A stretch of 46,074 nucleotides of DNA from JAAYRQ01 sp035647815 (GTDB lineage Bacteria; Bacillota; Syntrophomonadia; Syntrophomonadales; Syntrophomonadaceae): positions 1 to 46,074 of the forward strand of contig DASRMR010000064.1 of the NCBI GenBank assembly GCA_035647815.1, in the 5' to 3' direction. A program made the translations under genes and the position numbers. How positions within the stretch are numbered: the first letter of the stretch is position 1; the number at the start of each line of letters is the position of its first letter. Below the pieces are notes generated by a model. That model searched no databases. It was not told where the DNA came from and saw nothing but the letters and a program-made list of their open reading frames with translations. Shown in pieces: positions 32,773 to 41,494 of this stretch.

Positions 32773-34410
32773 ATGATATCCAAAGAAATTAAATTTGGCG
32801 AAGAGGCAAGAAGGGCTTTGGAAAGAGGCGTAGATACTTTAGCTAATACTGTTAAAGTTACTCTTGGTCCTAAAGGAAGAAATATTGTTTTAGACCGTAA
32901 ATTCGGTTCACCAACCATAACTAATGATGGTGTAACTATTGCTAGAGATATTGACTTAAAAGATCCATGGGAAAATTTAGGCTGTCAGTTAGTAAAAGAG
33001 GTTGCAACTAAAACTAATGATGTAGCAGGTGATGGAACTACTACTGCTACCGTTTTAGCACAAGCTATGATAAAAGAAGGCTTGAAAAATGTAGCTGCTG
33101 GTGCCAATCCCATGATTATGAGAAAAGGCATAGAAAAAGCTGTACTAGCTGCAATGGCAGAAATTAAAAACATTAGCAAACCTGTTGAAACTAAGGAAGC
33201 TATATCTCAAGTAGCTTCAATTTCAGCTAGTGATACAGAAATTGGCCAATTAATTGCCGATGCTATGGAAAAAGTGGGTAAAGATGGAGTTATTACTGTT
33301 GAAGAATCTCAATCAGTCGGAACTTCACTAGAAGTTGTTGAAGGGATGAGTTTTGATCGTGGTTATATTTCCCCATATATGACAACTAACACCGAAAAAA
33401 TGGAAGCAGTTCTTGAAGAACCATATATTTTGATTACTGATAAAAAGATTGCTACTATAAACGAAGTTCTTCCATTATTAGAAAAAGTTATTCAAACTAA
33501 CAAACCATTATTAATTATTGCTGAAGAAGTAGAAGGTGAAGCACTAGCTACTTTAGTAGTTAATAAATTAAGAGGTACATTTAATTGTGTAGCAGTTAAA
33601 GCACCTGCATTTGGTGAAAGAAGAAAAGCTATGTTAGAAGACATAGCAATTCTAACTAATGGCCAAGTTGTCTCTGAAGACCTAGGAACTAAACTAGAAA
33701 ATGTAGAGTTAGATTCCCTAGGTACAGCACGCCAAATCATAGTCAGAAAAGAAGAAACCGTTCTTGTTGATGGAGCAGGTTCTGAACAAGATGTTAAAGA
33801 TAGAATTGCTAATATTAAGACCCAGATAGAAGAAAATGAATCCGAATACGATCGTGAAAAGCTTCAAGAAAGAATGGGTAAATTATCTGGTGGGGTTGCA
33901 GTTATCCAAGTTGGTGCTGCTACTGAAACTGAACTTAAAGAAAAGAAACACCGTATTGAAGATGCTTTAGCTGCAACTAAAGCTGCAGTTGAAGAAGGAA
34001 TTGTATCAGGCGGCGGAGTTGCTTTAATTAATATAATCAGTGCTATTGATAAAGTAGATGCTGTAGGTGATGAATTAACAGGAGTAAATTTAGTTAAAAG
34101 AGCTTTAGAAGAACCACTTCGTCAGATTGCTAATAATGCTGGTGTAGAAGGTTCTGTTGTAGTAGAAAAAGTAAAAGAACTAGAAATTGGAACTGGATAT
34201 GATGTACTTGAAAATGTATATGTAAATATGATTCAAGCTGGCATAATAGATCCTGCCAAAGTTGCACGCTCTGCAGTTGAAAATGCTGCAAGTATAGCAG
34301 CTATGGTTCTAACCACTGAAGCAGTAGTATCTGAGATTCCTGGTGAGGATGATTTAGGTGCTATGGCTGGTATGGGCGGCGGTGGCATGGGTGGAATGCC
34401 CATGATGTAA
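32773..34410 (+). CDS. groEL: Chaperonin GroEL
   Basis: 545 residues, full length. The ATP-binding GDGTTTATVLAQAM and conserved TLGPKGRN, ITNDGVTIA segments are present, as is the C-terminal GGMGG repeat tail ending GMPMM. It forms the double-ring folding chamber with GroES. AAAGGAGG precedes ATG. A strong terminator follows 14 bases after the stop. Confidence 0.99.
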   Translation: MISKEIKFGEEARRALERGVDTLANTVKVTLGPKGRNIVLDRKFGSPTITNDGVTIARDIDLKDPWENLGCQLVKEVATKTNDVAGDGTTTATVLAQAMIKEGLKNVAAGANPMIMRKGIEKAVLAAMAEIKNISKPVETKEAISQVASISASDTEIGQLIADAMEKVGKDGVITVEESQSVGTSLEVVEGMSFDRGYISPYMTTNTEKMEAVLEEPYILITDKKIATINEVLPLLEKVIQTNKPLLIIAEEVEGEALATLVVNKLRGTFNCVAVKAPAFGERRKAMLEDIAILTNGQVVSEDLGTKLENVELDSLGTARQIIVRKEETVLVDGAGSEQDVKDRIANIKTQIEENESEYDREKLQERMGKLSGGVAVIQVGAATETELKEKKHRIEDALAATKAAVEEGIVSGGGVALINIISAIDKVDAVGDELTGVNLVKRALEEPLRQIANNAGVEGSVVVEKVKELEIGTGYDVLENVYVNMIQAGIIDPAKVARSAVENAASIAAMVLTTEAVVSEIPGEDDLGAMAGMGGGGMGGMPMM

Positions 34411-34423
34411 GTCTAATTAAGCT

Positions 34424-34460
34424 TAAAAAGGTAGCTGACTTAGTCAGCTACCTTTTTTTT
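34424..34460 (+). terminator. groESL terminator
   Basis: AAAAAGGTAGCTGAC and GTCAGCTACCTTTTT pair perfectly around a three-base loop, ending in eight T. Confidence 0.95.
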
Positions 34461-34596
34461 GTCATAAATTAATTCGGATTAATGCTATAATATCTGAGAT
34501 ATGGGGATGGAATAAAATACTATGATAACTTCGGTAATATATTTAATAATTCATTAATAACATTTACAAACAGAGAACCTTAAGAGCCTGTAAGGG

Positions 34597-35298
34597 GTGA
34601 AAGAAATTAATAAGACTCGTTGGATTATTCTCGGTGTATTTATATTTTTATTAGTTAGTTTCTTAGCAGCCTTCCCAACTATTAACAATTACTATGTTAA
34701 ATCAAAACTTGAACCGCAGCTAGTGTTAGAAGATTCTATTAAAAACATGTCTGTGGTCAATAGTTATCGATATAGCCTGAAATCAGGCTTTAGTGTAGAT
34801 GGTAGGGAGGAGGTGATAAGTGAGGTACAGGGCGAGAAAAATGGTGAAAATACGCATATAAAGGGGGAGATGGTTAACACACCTATAGATATTTACTATA
34901 TTGACCGTACCATTTATAATTATGATTCATTTGCAGAGAAGTGGTTAATTATCGAAAGTGGCACAACTAATAGTGAGGAACTATTAATATCTGAGTTAAA
35001 TCCTTTATCTAATTTCAGGTTTAAGCAGATAAATAGTGTGGAAAAATTAAGATTTGAATATATAGATGGTGCGGAATGTCTGGTGGTGATGTGTAAACCT
35101 TCAATAGAAATCGAATTACTAGAAACTTTATGGAAAGACTTTGAGTACCATATATGGTTAGATTATAAAGACAATCTCATTAAAAGAGCTTTATTAACTG
35201 CAACGAACAAACAAAATGAAAAAACCGAGCTTAGTTTAGAAACGGAATTTATGGATATAAACAAGAAAATATCAATTAAATCACCGATAGAAGAATAA
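34597..35298 (+). CDS. Membrane-anchored protein of unknown function
   Basis: 233 residues. One N-terminal membrane helix (WIILGVFIFLLVSFLAA, ~9-25) without lipobox leaves a large outer domain rich in beta strands. The pattern of long strands (YRYSLKSGFSV, GEMVNTPIDIYYID, DYKDNLIKRALLTA) suggests a LolA/LppX-like half-barrel, but sequence support is weak and no family is recognised. GTG 34597 is the reported start, with AAGGG touching it; the spacing is poor. It stands alone between two terminators. Confidence 0.7.
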   Translation: MKEINKTRWIILGVFIFLLVSFLAAFPTINNYYVKSKLEPQLVLEDSIKNMSVVNSYRYSLKSGFSVDGREEVISEVQGEKNGENTHIKGEMVNTPIDIYYIDRTIYNYDSFAEKWLIIESGTTNSEELLISELNPLSNFRFKQINSVEKLRFEYIDGAECLVVMCKPSIEIELLETLWKDFEYHIWLDYKDNLIKRALLTATNKQNEKTELSLETEFMDINKKISIKSPIEE

Positions 35299-35311
35299 AT
35301 GTAAAAATACG

Positions 35312-35343
35312 AACAGGGCTGGAGGAATCTAGCCCTGTTTTAT
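35312..35343 (+). terminator. Terminator after the anchored protein
   Basis: AACAGGGCT and AGCCCTGTT pair around a ten-base loop, followed by TTATAT. It lies 14 bases after the stop. Confidence 0.8.
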
Positions 35344-35404
35344 ATATGGTTTTATTGCACCTAGAGGAAGTAGTTGCTATAATTTTATTATAAAGATAGG
35401 GGGA

Positions 35405-35950
35405 ATGAAGTTGAATCAGAATTTAGCCGATATTTTATATAGTCAAATTGAGATCATGGACAAGGTAGAAGAACTAGGAAAGCAGATAGAAGGAGATTAT
35501 AAAGGTAAAGACCTCTTAGTAATAGGAATACTTAAAGGGGCTTTTGTATTTATGGCGGATTTAGTGCGTAAAATAGATTTGCCTATGGGAATTGATTTTA
35601 TGGCTGTTTCTAGTTATGGGTCTGCAGCTATTTCCTCTGGTGAAGTTAAAATTGTTAAAGATTTAGACCATTCTATAAAAGACAAACATATTTTAATCGT
35701 AGAAGATATTGTTGATACAGGTTTAACTTTAAAGTATATAAAACAAATACTAAGTAAAAGAGAACCGAAAAGTATAAAAATCTGTTGTCTATTAGACAAG
35801 CCTTCCAGACGTATTGCAGATGTTTATCCTGAATATGTAGGTTTTTCTATACCTGATGAGTTCGTAGTAGGTTATGGACTTGATTTTGATGAAAAATACC
35901 GCAATATTCCTGAAGTTTGTATTTTAAAACCGGCAGCATATGAAAAATAG
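35405..35950 (+). CDS. hpt: Hypoxanthine phosphoribosyltransferase
   Basis: 181 residues. The PRPP-binding motif is VEDIVDTGLTL and the early GILKGAFVFMADLVR and FMAVSSYG segments are conserved, as is the C-terminal FVVGYGLDFDEKYR. It makes IMP and GMP from hypoxanthine and guanine. ATG 35405 is near TAGGGGG; TTG 35411 gives better spacing and would start MNQNLAD. The 3' end lies 10 bases before guaA, so both purine genes are one operon. Confidence 0.95.
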   Translation: MKLNQNLADILYSQIEIMDKVEELGKQIEGDYKGKDLLVIGILKGAFVFMADLVRKIDLPMGIDFMAVSSYGSAAISSGEVKIVKDLDHSIKDKHILIVEDIVDTGLTLKYIKQILSKREPKSIKICCLLDKPSRRIADVYPEYVGFSIPDEFVVGYGLDFDEKYRNIPEVCILKPAAYEK

Positions 35951-35960
35951 AGGTGTAAAG

Positions 35961-37223
35961 ATGAAAAAAGAACTTGTTTTAGTCATTGATTTTGGAGGAC
36001 AAGCTAACCAGTTAATCGCCCGTAGAATAAGGGCACTATCAGTTTATAGTGAAATGGTACCATATGATATATCGCTAGATAAGATTAAAAATAAAGCACC
36101 AAAAGCTATAATTATGGCAGGAAGTTTTGCTAGTGATAAATTACCAGATGCCCCATCTTGTGATCCTGACATTTATAAATTAGGCATACCAATTCTAGAG
36201 ATTGAAGACATATCTGTATTCGATATGGATAAGCTCGAAAAATTCATGTTCGAGAAAGTAAAATTAAAAGGAGACTGGAACCTTACCGATTTCATCGATG
36301 AGAGTATTCAGGATATAAAAAGCAAAGTTGGGAGTAAAAAAGTCCTTTGTGCCTTAAGTGGTGGAGTAGATTCCTCGGTAGCAGCAGTTCTAGTTCATAA
36401 AGCTGTAGGTGACCAACTATTCTGTGTTTATGTCGATAATGGTTTAATGCGCAAAGATGAATCTAAAGAAATTATCAAAACTTTTAAAGACCATATGAAA
36501 ATGAACCTAATATTTGCTCAAGCTGAAGAACGTTTTATAAGCAAATTAGCCGGGGTCACTGATCCAGAGAGCAAACGTAAAATAATCGGTGAAGAATTTA
36601 TTCGGGTATTTGAAGAAGAAAAAAACAAATTGGGTGAGATAGATTATCTAGTCCAAGGTACCGTTTACCCAGATATTATCGAGAGTGGGACCAAAACTAC
36701 CCAAAACATTAAAAGCCATCATAATGTAGGCGGCCTACCTGAAGACATGGATTTTGATTTATTAGAGCCCCTAAGATTATTATTTAAAGATGAAGTTCGC
36801 GTAATAGGCGAAAAACTAGGAATACCTGATGAAATAGTTTGGAGACAACCATTCCCAGGCCCAGGTCTAGGTGTGAGAGTTTTAGAGGAAGTTACCAAAG
36901 AAAAAGTGGAAATATTAAGGGAAGCAGATGCTATAGTTCGCGAAGAAATCAAAAAGGCTGGACTAGAGCGAGAAATATGGCAATCATTTGCCGTACTCCC
37001 ACCAGTCAGAACAGTAGGAGTAAAAAATGATAAACGTACTTACGCATATCCTATAATTATTAGAGCCGTTATTAGTGAAGATGCCATGGCTGCAGATATA
37101 GCCCGCCTACCCTATGAACTATTAGACATTATGGCACAACGCATAGTAAAAGAAGTCGATGGCGTAAACCGAGTAGCCTACGATGTGACACCTAAACCAC
37201 CGGGTACAATTGAATGGGAGTAG
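35961..37223 (+). CDS. guaA: GMP synthase with degenerate, shortened glutaminase domain
   Basis: 420 residues, about 90-100 fewer than usual (~510). The ATP-pyrophosphatase domain is intact: LSGGVDSSVAAVLVHKA (P-loop 133-139), YVDNGLMRK, VQGTVYPDIIESG, HHNVGGLP, RQPFPGPGLGVRVL, and the C-terminal dimer domain ends KPPGTIEWE. The N-terminal amidotransferase part (1-~95) keeps VIDFGGQANQLIARRIR and CDPDIYKLGIPIL, then jumps to KFMFEKVKLKGDWNLTDF. The usual GGP, the nucleophile GICYG and the HPE pair are missing. It should therefore need free ammonia or a separate glutaminase. ATG 35961 follows GAGGTG. The frame is unbroken. Confidence 0.93.
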   Translation: MKKELVLVIDFGGQANQLIARRIRALSVYSEMVPYDISLDKIKNKAPKAIIMAGSFASDKLPDAPSCDPDIYKLGIPILEIEDISVFDMDKLEKFMFEKVKLKGDWNLTDFIDESIQDIKSKVGSKKVLCALSGGVDSSVAAVLVHKAVGDQLFCVYVDNGLMRKDESKEIIKTFKDHMKMNLIFAQAEERFISKLAGVTDPESKRKIIGEEFIRVFEEEKNKLGEIDYLVQGTVYPDIIESGTKTTQNIKSHHNVGGLPEDMDFDLLEPLRLLFKDEVRVIGEKLGIPDEIVWRQPFPGPGLGVRVLEEVTKEKVEILREADAIVREEIKKAGLEREIWQSFAVLPPVRTVGVKNDKRTYAYPIIIRAVISEDAMAADIARLPYELLDIMAQRIVKEVDGVNRVAYDVTPKPPGTIEWE

Positions 37224-37236
37224 GGAGTAATTCCAG

Positions 37237-37323
37237 ATTTCATGCGAGCGATAGCGAGCAAATGAAATCTGTAGAATTACCCCTGTAAGGGTTGGCTAGA
37301 CCTGTAGCGACTGTAAGGAGCTA
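37237..37323. repeat. 87-bp direct repeat, copy A
   Basis: Begins ATTTCATGCGAGCGATAGCG and ends AAGGAGCTA. It differs from copy B at one base (T 37286 versus C 37461). Its ends ATTTCAT and ATGAAAT (37237-37243, 37262-37268) can pair into a 7-bp stem enclosing GCGAGCGATAGCGAGC. Confidence 0.9.
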
Positions 37324-37411
37324 GAGGTCAGCAACCTACTGCTGGACTGTCCCCTCACATAAAATAAGCAAGTGGTAGGCGTAGATAAAATTGTCGGCAC
37401 AAGTGTTATCA

Positions 37412-37498
37412 ATTTCATGCGAGCGATAGCGAGCAAATGAAATCTGTAGAATTACCCCTGCAAGGGTTGGCTAGACCTGTAGCGACTGTAAGGAGCTA
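37412..37498. repeat. 87-bp direct repeat, copy B
   Basis: Same orientation and length as copy A, 88 bases further on, and ending five bases before the palindrome at 37504. The near identity suggests a recent duplication or insertion of a dispersed element. Confidence 0.9.
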
Positions 37499-37503
37499 AA
37501 AAT

Positions 37504-37560
37504 GTCGAGGGGACGGAGTTGTTGACACCTTTTTGGTGTCAACAACTCCGTCCCCTCGAC
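37504..37560. repeat. 57-bp perfect palindrome of the GGGGACGG family
   Basis: Two arms of 26 bases (GTCGAGGGGACGGAG... and its complement) pair perfectly around TTTTT. It could work as a bidirectional terminator for the convergent guaA and acyl-CoA synthetase genes, but the stem is far longer than needed. The core GGGGACGG and inner TTGACACC relate it to 21789-21831. Confidence 0.9.
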
Positions 37561-37618
37561 AGCCCCTCGACAGCTCATAGATTATATTACAGTTCCTTGT
37601 AGGGTTTTTTTAATAATT

Positions 37619-39256
37619 TTAATTTTGAATTTGTGCTTCGACGATACTGCCACCAATATATTTATCACGTAGTTTGACCTTTTCAATCTTACCTGTGGGA
37701 TTACGTGGAATATTATCAAATATAATTTCACGAGGTCGTTTATATCGTGGTAATTCAGAGCAAAATTCTAGTAGCTCTTCTTTAGTAGATGTATAACCTG
37801 GCTTTAATTCTATAACAGCCGCGGTTATTTCACCAACCCTATGATCAGGCAGGCCTATTACCGCCACATCTTTAATGGCATCATGTTTGTGTAAAAAATC
37901 CTCTATTTGTACCGGATAAATGTTTTCACCACCGGTTATAATTACATCTTTTTTGCGGTCAACTAAATAAATAAAACCTTCTTCATCCACTCGGGCCATA
38001 TCACCAGTAAAAAGCCAGCCATTTTTTAGCACAGCTGCTGTAGCCTCTGGATCATTATAGTAACATTTCATTAAACCAGGTCCTTTTACAATTAATTCTC
38101 CCACTTCACCTTGCGGTACTGGAGAACCTGTTTCATCAACAATTATGGCTTCCCAATTGAACCCAGGTTTACCTATAGCTCCAACTTTGTGAATGTTTTC
38201 TATTCCTAAATGAACACAACCAGGACCTATAGATTCACTCAGTCCATAGTTAGTATCATAACTATGATGAGGAAAATATTTTTTCCAGCGATGAATCAAA
38301 CTAGGTGGAACCGGTTGAGCACCTATATGCATAAGCCTCCACTGATCAAGTTTATAATCATCAAGATTTATATCTCCTCGTTCAATGGCATCGATGATGT
38401 CTTGAGCCCAAGGAACTAGAAGCCAAACGATAGTAGCCTGTTCATCAGAAATTGTCTTTAATATCCATTCAGGTTTAACGCCTCTTAATAAAACCCCTTT
38501 ACTGCCGGATAAAAGACTGCCAAACCAATGCATTTTCGCACCAGTATGATACAGTGGGGGAATACATAAAAAGTTATCTTCTCGCGTCTGACCATGATGA
38601 TTCTGTTCGGTATAACATGATGAAAGCAAGCTAGAATGATTGTGCAGAATCGCTTTAGGAAAGCCTGTTGTTCCTGAAGAGAAATATAAGGCTGCATCAT
38701 CTTCACCAGTAAGTTCTATAGACGGTGCTGTGGTTGAACATTCAGCAGATAAATCATTATAACTCTCCGCATATTCAGGACAGTCTTCGCCAACATAGAA
38801 ACATAATTTAACATTCGGAATCTGATTACTAATCTTTTCTATACGTCCTATGAACTCTGGTCCAAATATTAAGGCATCAACTTCCGCTAATTCCAAACAG
38901 TATTTAATTTCCTCTGCGGAATAACGATAGTTTAGTGGTACTACTAAAGCACCAGTTCTTAGAATTCCAAAATAAATCGGCAACCATTCAAGGCTATTCA
39001 TCAATAAAATAGCAATTTGGTCGCCTTTTTTTATACCTCGACTCAACAATAAATTAGCAAATTGGTTGGCTTGGTTATCAAACTCACGCCAGGTAATCAT
39101 TCGTCGATATTTAGATGCCTCTGGATTAGGTTCTACCAACTGATAATCACGCCAAGTAATGTTCTGCTTTTCCTCTAATTCTGGGTTAACTTCGATTAAA
39201 CTAATCTCATCAGCATATAAATTAGCATTGCGAGATAGTAATTCTGTGATGGGCAT
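37619..39256 (-). CDS. AMP-dependent acyl-CoA synthetase
   Basis: 545 residues of the ANL superfamily. The AMP-binding motif is YFSSGTTGFPKAI, then GYL-type NYGLSESIGPG, the hinge GWLFTGDMARVDEEGFIYL with VDRKKDVIITGGENIYP, and the catalytic Lys in NPTGKIEK. It activates a carboxylic acid to acyl-AMP and then acyl-CoA. Near residue 30-58 it has two copies of the (I)TWR(D/E) motif, a peculiarity I associate with clostridial fatty-acid-CoA ligases. It lies 129 bases behind the por genes on the same strand and could use or supply the same acyl-CoA. GGGAGG precedes ATG. Confidence 0.92.
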   Translation of the reverse strand: MPITELLSRNANLYADEISLIEVNPELEEKQNITWRDYQLVEPNPEASKYRRMITWREFDNQANQFANLLLSRGIKKGDQIAILLMNSLEWLPIYFGILRTGALVVPLNYRYSAEEIKYCLELAEVDALIFGPEFIGRIEKISNQIPNVKLCFYVGEDCPEYAESYNDLSAECSTTAPSIELTGEDDAALYFSSGTTGFPKAILHNHSSLLSSCYTEQNHHGQTREDNFLCIPPLYHTGAKMHWFGSLLSGSKGVLLRGVKPEWILKTISDEQATIVWLLVPWAQDIIDAIERGDINLDDYKLDQWRLMHIGAQPVPPSLIHRWKKYFPHHSYDTNYGLSESIGPGCVHLGIENIHKVGAIGKPGFNWEAIIVDETGSPVPQGEVGELIVKGPGLMKCYYNDPEATAAVLKNGWLFTGDMARVDEEGFIYLVDRKKDVIITGGENIYPVQIEDFLHKHDAIKDVAVIGLPDHRVGEITAAVIELKPGYTSTKEELLEFCSELPRYKRPREIIFDNIPRNPTGKIEKVKLRDKYIGGSIVEAQIQN

Positions 39257-39275
39257 TTGTTTTTTTCCTCCCTTA

Positions 39276-39299
39276 CTACAATTCTACAATTCTACAATT
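39276..39299. repeat. Three tandem copies of CTACAATT
   Basis: The octamer CTACAATT occurs three times without a gap, just upstream of the ribosome binding site of the minus-strand acyl-CoA synthetase gene. Copy-number change could alter its leader. Confidence 0.7.
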
Positions 39300-39385
39300 G
39301 CCACATTATGAATTTATAGATTAAATTCCTACAAGTAATACCATAATACAATACAGTAATTATAACAATGTATAAATAGTAAAAA

Positions 39386-40327
39386 CTAAATTGTAATCTT
39401 CGCCCGTTCTCTCATAAAAGCGATTTCGTGATTAATGTCGTCTTGAATTTCGGAGATGCGCTGCGCTGTTGCGTCCGGGTCTTTAAGTAGACGTTTAAAG
39501 CGACCTTGTTTCATTACATATTCATCTACCGGCTCAGCTTCTCTTTTGCCGCTGATGATATGTGAGGTAGGCTTATTAAAACGAATCTTGCCATTTTCTG
39601 CTTCCCATAATAGCCAGGATCCGGTGCGCACAGCCATACGGCTCATTTGCACGGTTTCAGACATATCGAATTGCCAACCTAAATAGCAGGGAGACAGGAT
39701 TTCGATGTATTTCATGCCTGGGATGTTTTTGGCTTTTACTATCTTGTCGTATAGGTCACCAGGGTAAGCCACGGTAGCATTAGCCACATAGGGAACATTG
39801 TGCTCCAGCATCAGCAGGGACATATTTTTCTTGGGCTGCTGTTTGCCGGTGGGGGTAGTAGTAGTAAAGCTGCCGCGTGGAGTCGCACCACTGCGCTGTA
39901 CGCCAGTGTTGCTGTAGGCTTCGTTGTTATAGCAAAAGTGAATCATATTATCATTGCGCTCGGCTGCAGCCGAAAGGGCCTGGAAGCCGATGTCATAGGT
40001 GCCGCCATCTCCTACCCAAGTGAATACGGTAGGGAGTTCGCCTTGCAGGCGGCCCTTTTCCTTCATTATTTCAAGTGCGTGGCTAACACCAGAAGCTGAA
40101 GAGCCAGCACTCGCGAAGGTAATATTCATGCAGGGCCAGTTGTAACCCAGCTTGGGGGTCATGCCCATGCTAGCTACCGAGCAGGAGGGGGTCAAGAGCA
40201 TGATGGCGTTGGGTCCCAAAGCCTTACCCACAATACGTAAGGCCATGGTGGCGGGGCAACCGCCACAGGATCCGTTGCCGCTTAAAACCTGCTCAATATC
40301 TGGTAATTTCTTAATACTGGTAGCCAT
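39386..40327 (-). CDS. porB: 2-oxoacid:ferredoxin oxidoreductase, beta subunit
   Basis: 313 residues of the PorB/VorB type, the TPP-binding subunit. The cluster Cys are in GSCGGCPATM and LTPSCSVA, and the TPP/Mg2+ motif is WVGDGGTYDIGFQALSAAAERN followed by CYNNEAYSNTG. The enzyme turns pyruvate or a branched-chain 2-oxoacid into acyl-CoA, CO2 and reduced ferredoxin. It ends the gamma-delta-alpha-beta operon. The gene is visibly richer in G+C than neighbours outside the operon. Confidence 0.93.
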   Translation of the reverse strand: MATSIKKLPDIEQVLSGNGSCGGCPATMALRIVGKALGPNAIMLLTPSCSVASMGMTPKLGYNWPCMNITFASAGSSASGVSHALEIMKEKGRLQGELPTVFTWVGDGGTYDIGFQALSAAAERNDNMIHFCYNNEAYSNTGVQRSGATPRGSFTTTTPTGKQQPKKNMSLLMLEHNVPYVANATVAYPGDLYDKIVKAKNIPGMKYIEILSPCYLGWQFDMSETVQMSRMAVRTGSWLLWEAENGKIRFNKPTSHIISGKREAEPVDEYVMKQGRFKRLLKDPDATAQRISEIQDDINHEIAFMRERAKITI

Positions 40328-40359
40328 TTCTCATTCATTCCTTTCATGGTCTATGTTTT

Positions 40360-41490
40360 TTAGTCATTCATCATGGCGCGAATCTCATCGGCCATAAAGC
40401 GGCGGGTCAAATCTATGCCACCAATGCCCATCACCCGGTTTTTAACCGTGACATCCTTGCGTCGGTCAAAGAGCACACTTTTTAGCTCGGCAGCTAAAAT
40501 GCCGCCGGAGTGGCCGTAGTTATAGTTGCGATCTAGTACCATCACCTGCGCATTTTGGGGCAGAGCCTGAATGATATCTTCAGCAGGGAAGGGCAGATAC
40601 AGGCGTGGACGCAAAAGACCAGCCTTGATGCCCTGCTCGCGCAAAATATCAATGGAAAGTTTTAATTCTGCCGCCATGCTGTTGACAGCAAAGGCTACCA
40701 CTTCGGCATCTTCTAGCCGATATGTGTCTATGGTGTCGCCATCCCACATGCCAGTGATATCCTTATATTCTTGCGCTGCCTGCTTTACCACCGGGATGGA
40801 TGCCGTGATATCGTCGGACAGCATCTGGCGGAAAGTTGCGTATTCTGCTGCCATGGTCACATTGCTGAACGAAGAAGGATTAGCGGGATCCAGCCGCCAC
40901 CCTGGTTCGTGCGGGGGCAGAAAACGATCAATATCCTCTTGGGGCGGCAAAGTGAGAGGCATCAGGCAATGAGAGATGGCAAAGCCGTCAAAGTTGATCA
41001 TTATAGGTATATTAATCTGTTCGGCTACGCGGAATGCCTGTAAAATGGTGTTAAACACTTCCTGATTGGAGGAGCAGTGATATTGAATCCACCCGGTATC
41101 GCGTTGAGAAAATGAGTCCTGATGATCAGCCCATAGGGTCCAGGGGGCAAAAACGCCGCGGTTGACATTGCACATGACGATGGGTAAACGTCCACCGGAA
41201 GCCATATGTAAAACTTCATGCATATACAGTAAGCCGTTGGACGAGGTGGCTGTGAAAACGCGAGCGCCAACAGCAGAGGCGGCTACTGCAGCGGCCAGTA
41301 CGCTGTGTTCGCCTTCCACGGGAATGAAGCGGGCGTTCATATCACCTTTTTCAACCATGCCAGCTATCGCTTCTATAATGTTGGTTTGAGGAGTGATGGG
41401 GTAGCCAGGTATTACATCTACCCGGGCGCTTTTTGCAGCCAAAGCTGCTGCTTGGGTACCGGTATTCATTATAACTTGCGCTGCTTTCAT
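40360..41490 (-). CDS. porA: 2-oxoacid:ferredoxin oxidoreductase, alpha subunit
   Basis: 376 residues. The start MNTGTQAAALAAKSARVDVIPGYPITPQTNIIE is the PorA signature, followed by PVEGEHSVLAAAVAASAVGAR and ATSSNGLLYMHEVLHMASG. It binds the substrate oxoacid and half of the TPP site. The AGGAGGA site is just upstream, and it begins five bases behind porD. In the 60 bases from 40381, 32 are G or C, against 21 of 60 from 36301 in guaA. Confidence 0.95.
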   Translation of the reverse strand: MKAAQVIMNTGTQAAALAAKSARVDVIPGYPITPQTNIIEAIAGMVEKGDMNARFIPVEGEHSVLAAAVAASAVGARVFTATSSNGLLYMHEVLHMASGGRLPIVMCNVNRGVFAPWTLWADHQDSFSQRDTGWIQYHCSSNQEVFNTILQAFRVAEQINIPIMINFDGFAISHCLMPLTLPPQEDIDRFLPPHEPGWRLDPANPSSFSNVTMAAEYATFRQMLSDDITASIPVVKQAAQEYKDITGMWDGDTIDTYRLEDAEVVAFAVNSMAAELKLSIDILREQGIKAGLLRPRLYLPFPAEDIIQALPQNAQVMVLDRNYNYGHSGGILAAELKSVLFDRRKDVTVKNRVMGIGGIDLTRRFMADEIRAMMND

Positions 41491-41494
41491 CTGG

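Larger units (their letters stand above)
37224..37618. other. Repeat-rich intergenic gap between guaA and the acyl-CoA synthetase gene
   Basis: 395 bases without a gene between convergent genes. It holds two copies of an 87-bp repeat, 88 bases of unique sequence between them, a 57-bp near-ideal palindrome and a partly repeated CCCCTCGACAG (37552-37562 and 37563-37573). Nothing resembles an RNA gene of known type. Confidence 0.7.

Noticed and set aside
36839..37030. Alternative plus-strand frame inside guaA, considered as a relic of the missing glutaminase part
   Set aside because: Its translation (Arg/Ser-rich) has no similarity to an amidotransferase domain and lies within the conserved synthetase domain.
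37224..37618. CRISPR-like array because of two repeats with an 88-base spacer
   Set aside because: Repeat length of 87 bp, only two copies and no cas genes; this is a duplicated element, not CRISPR.
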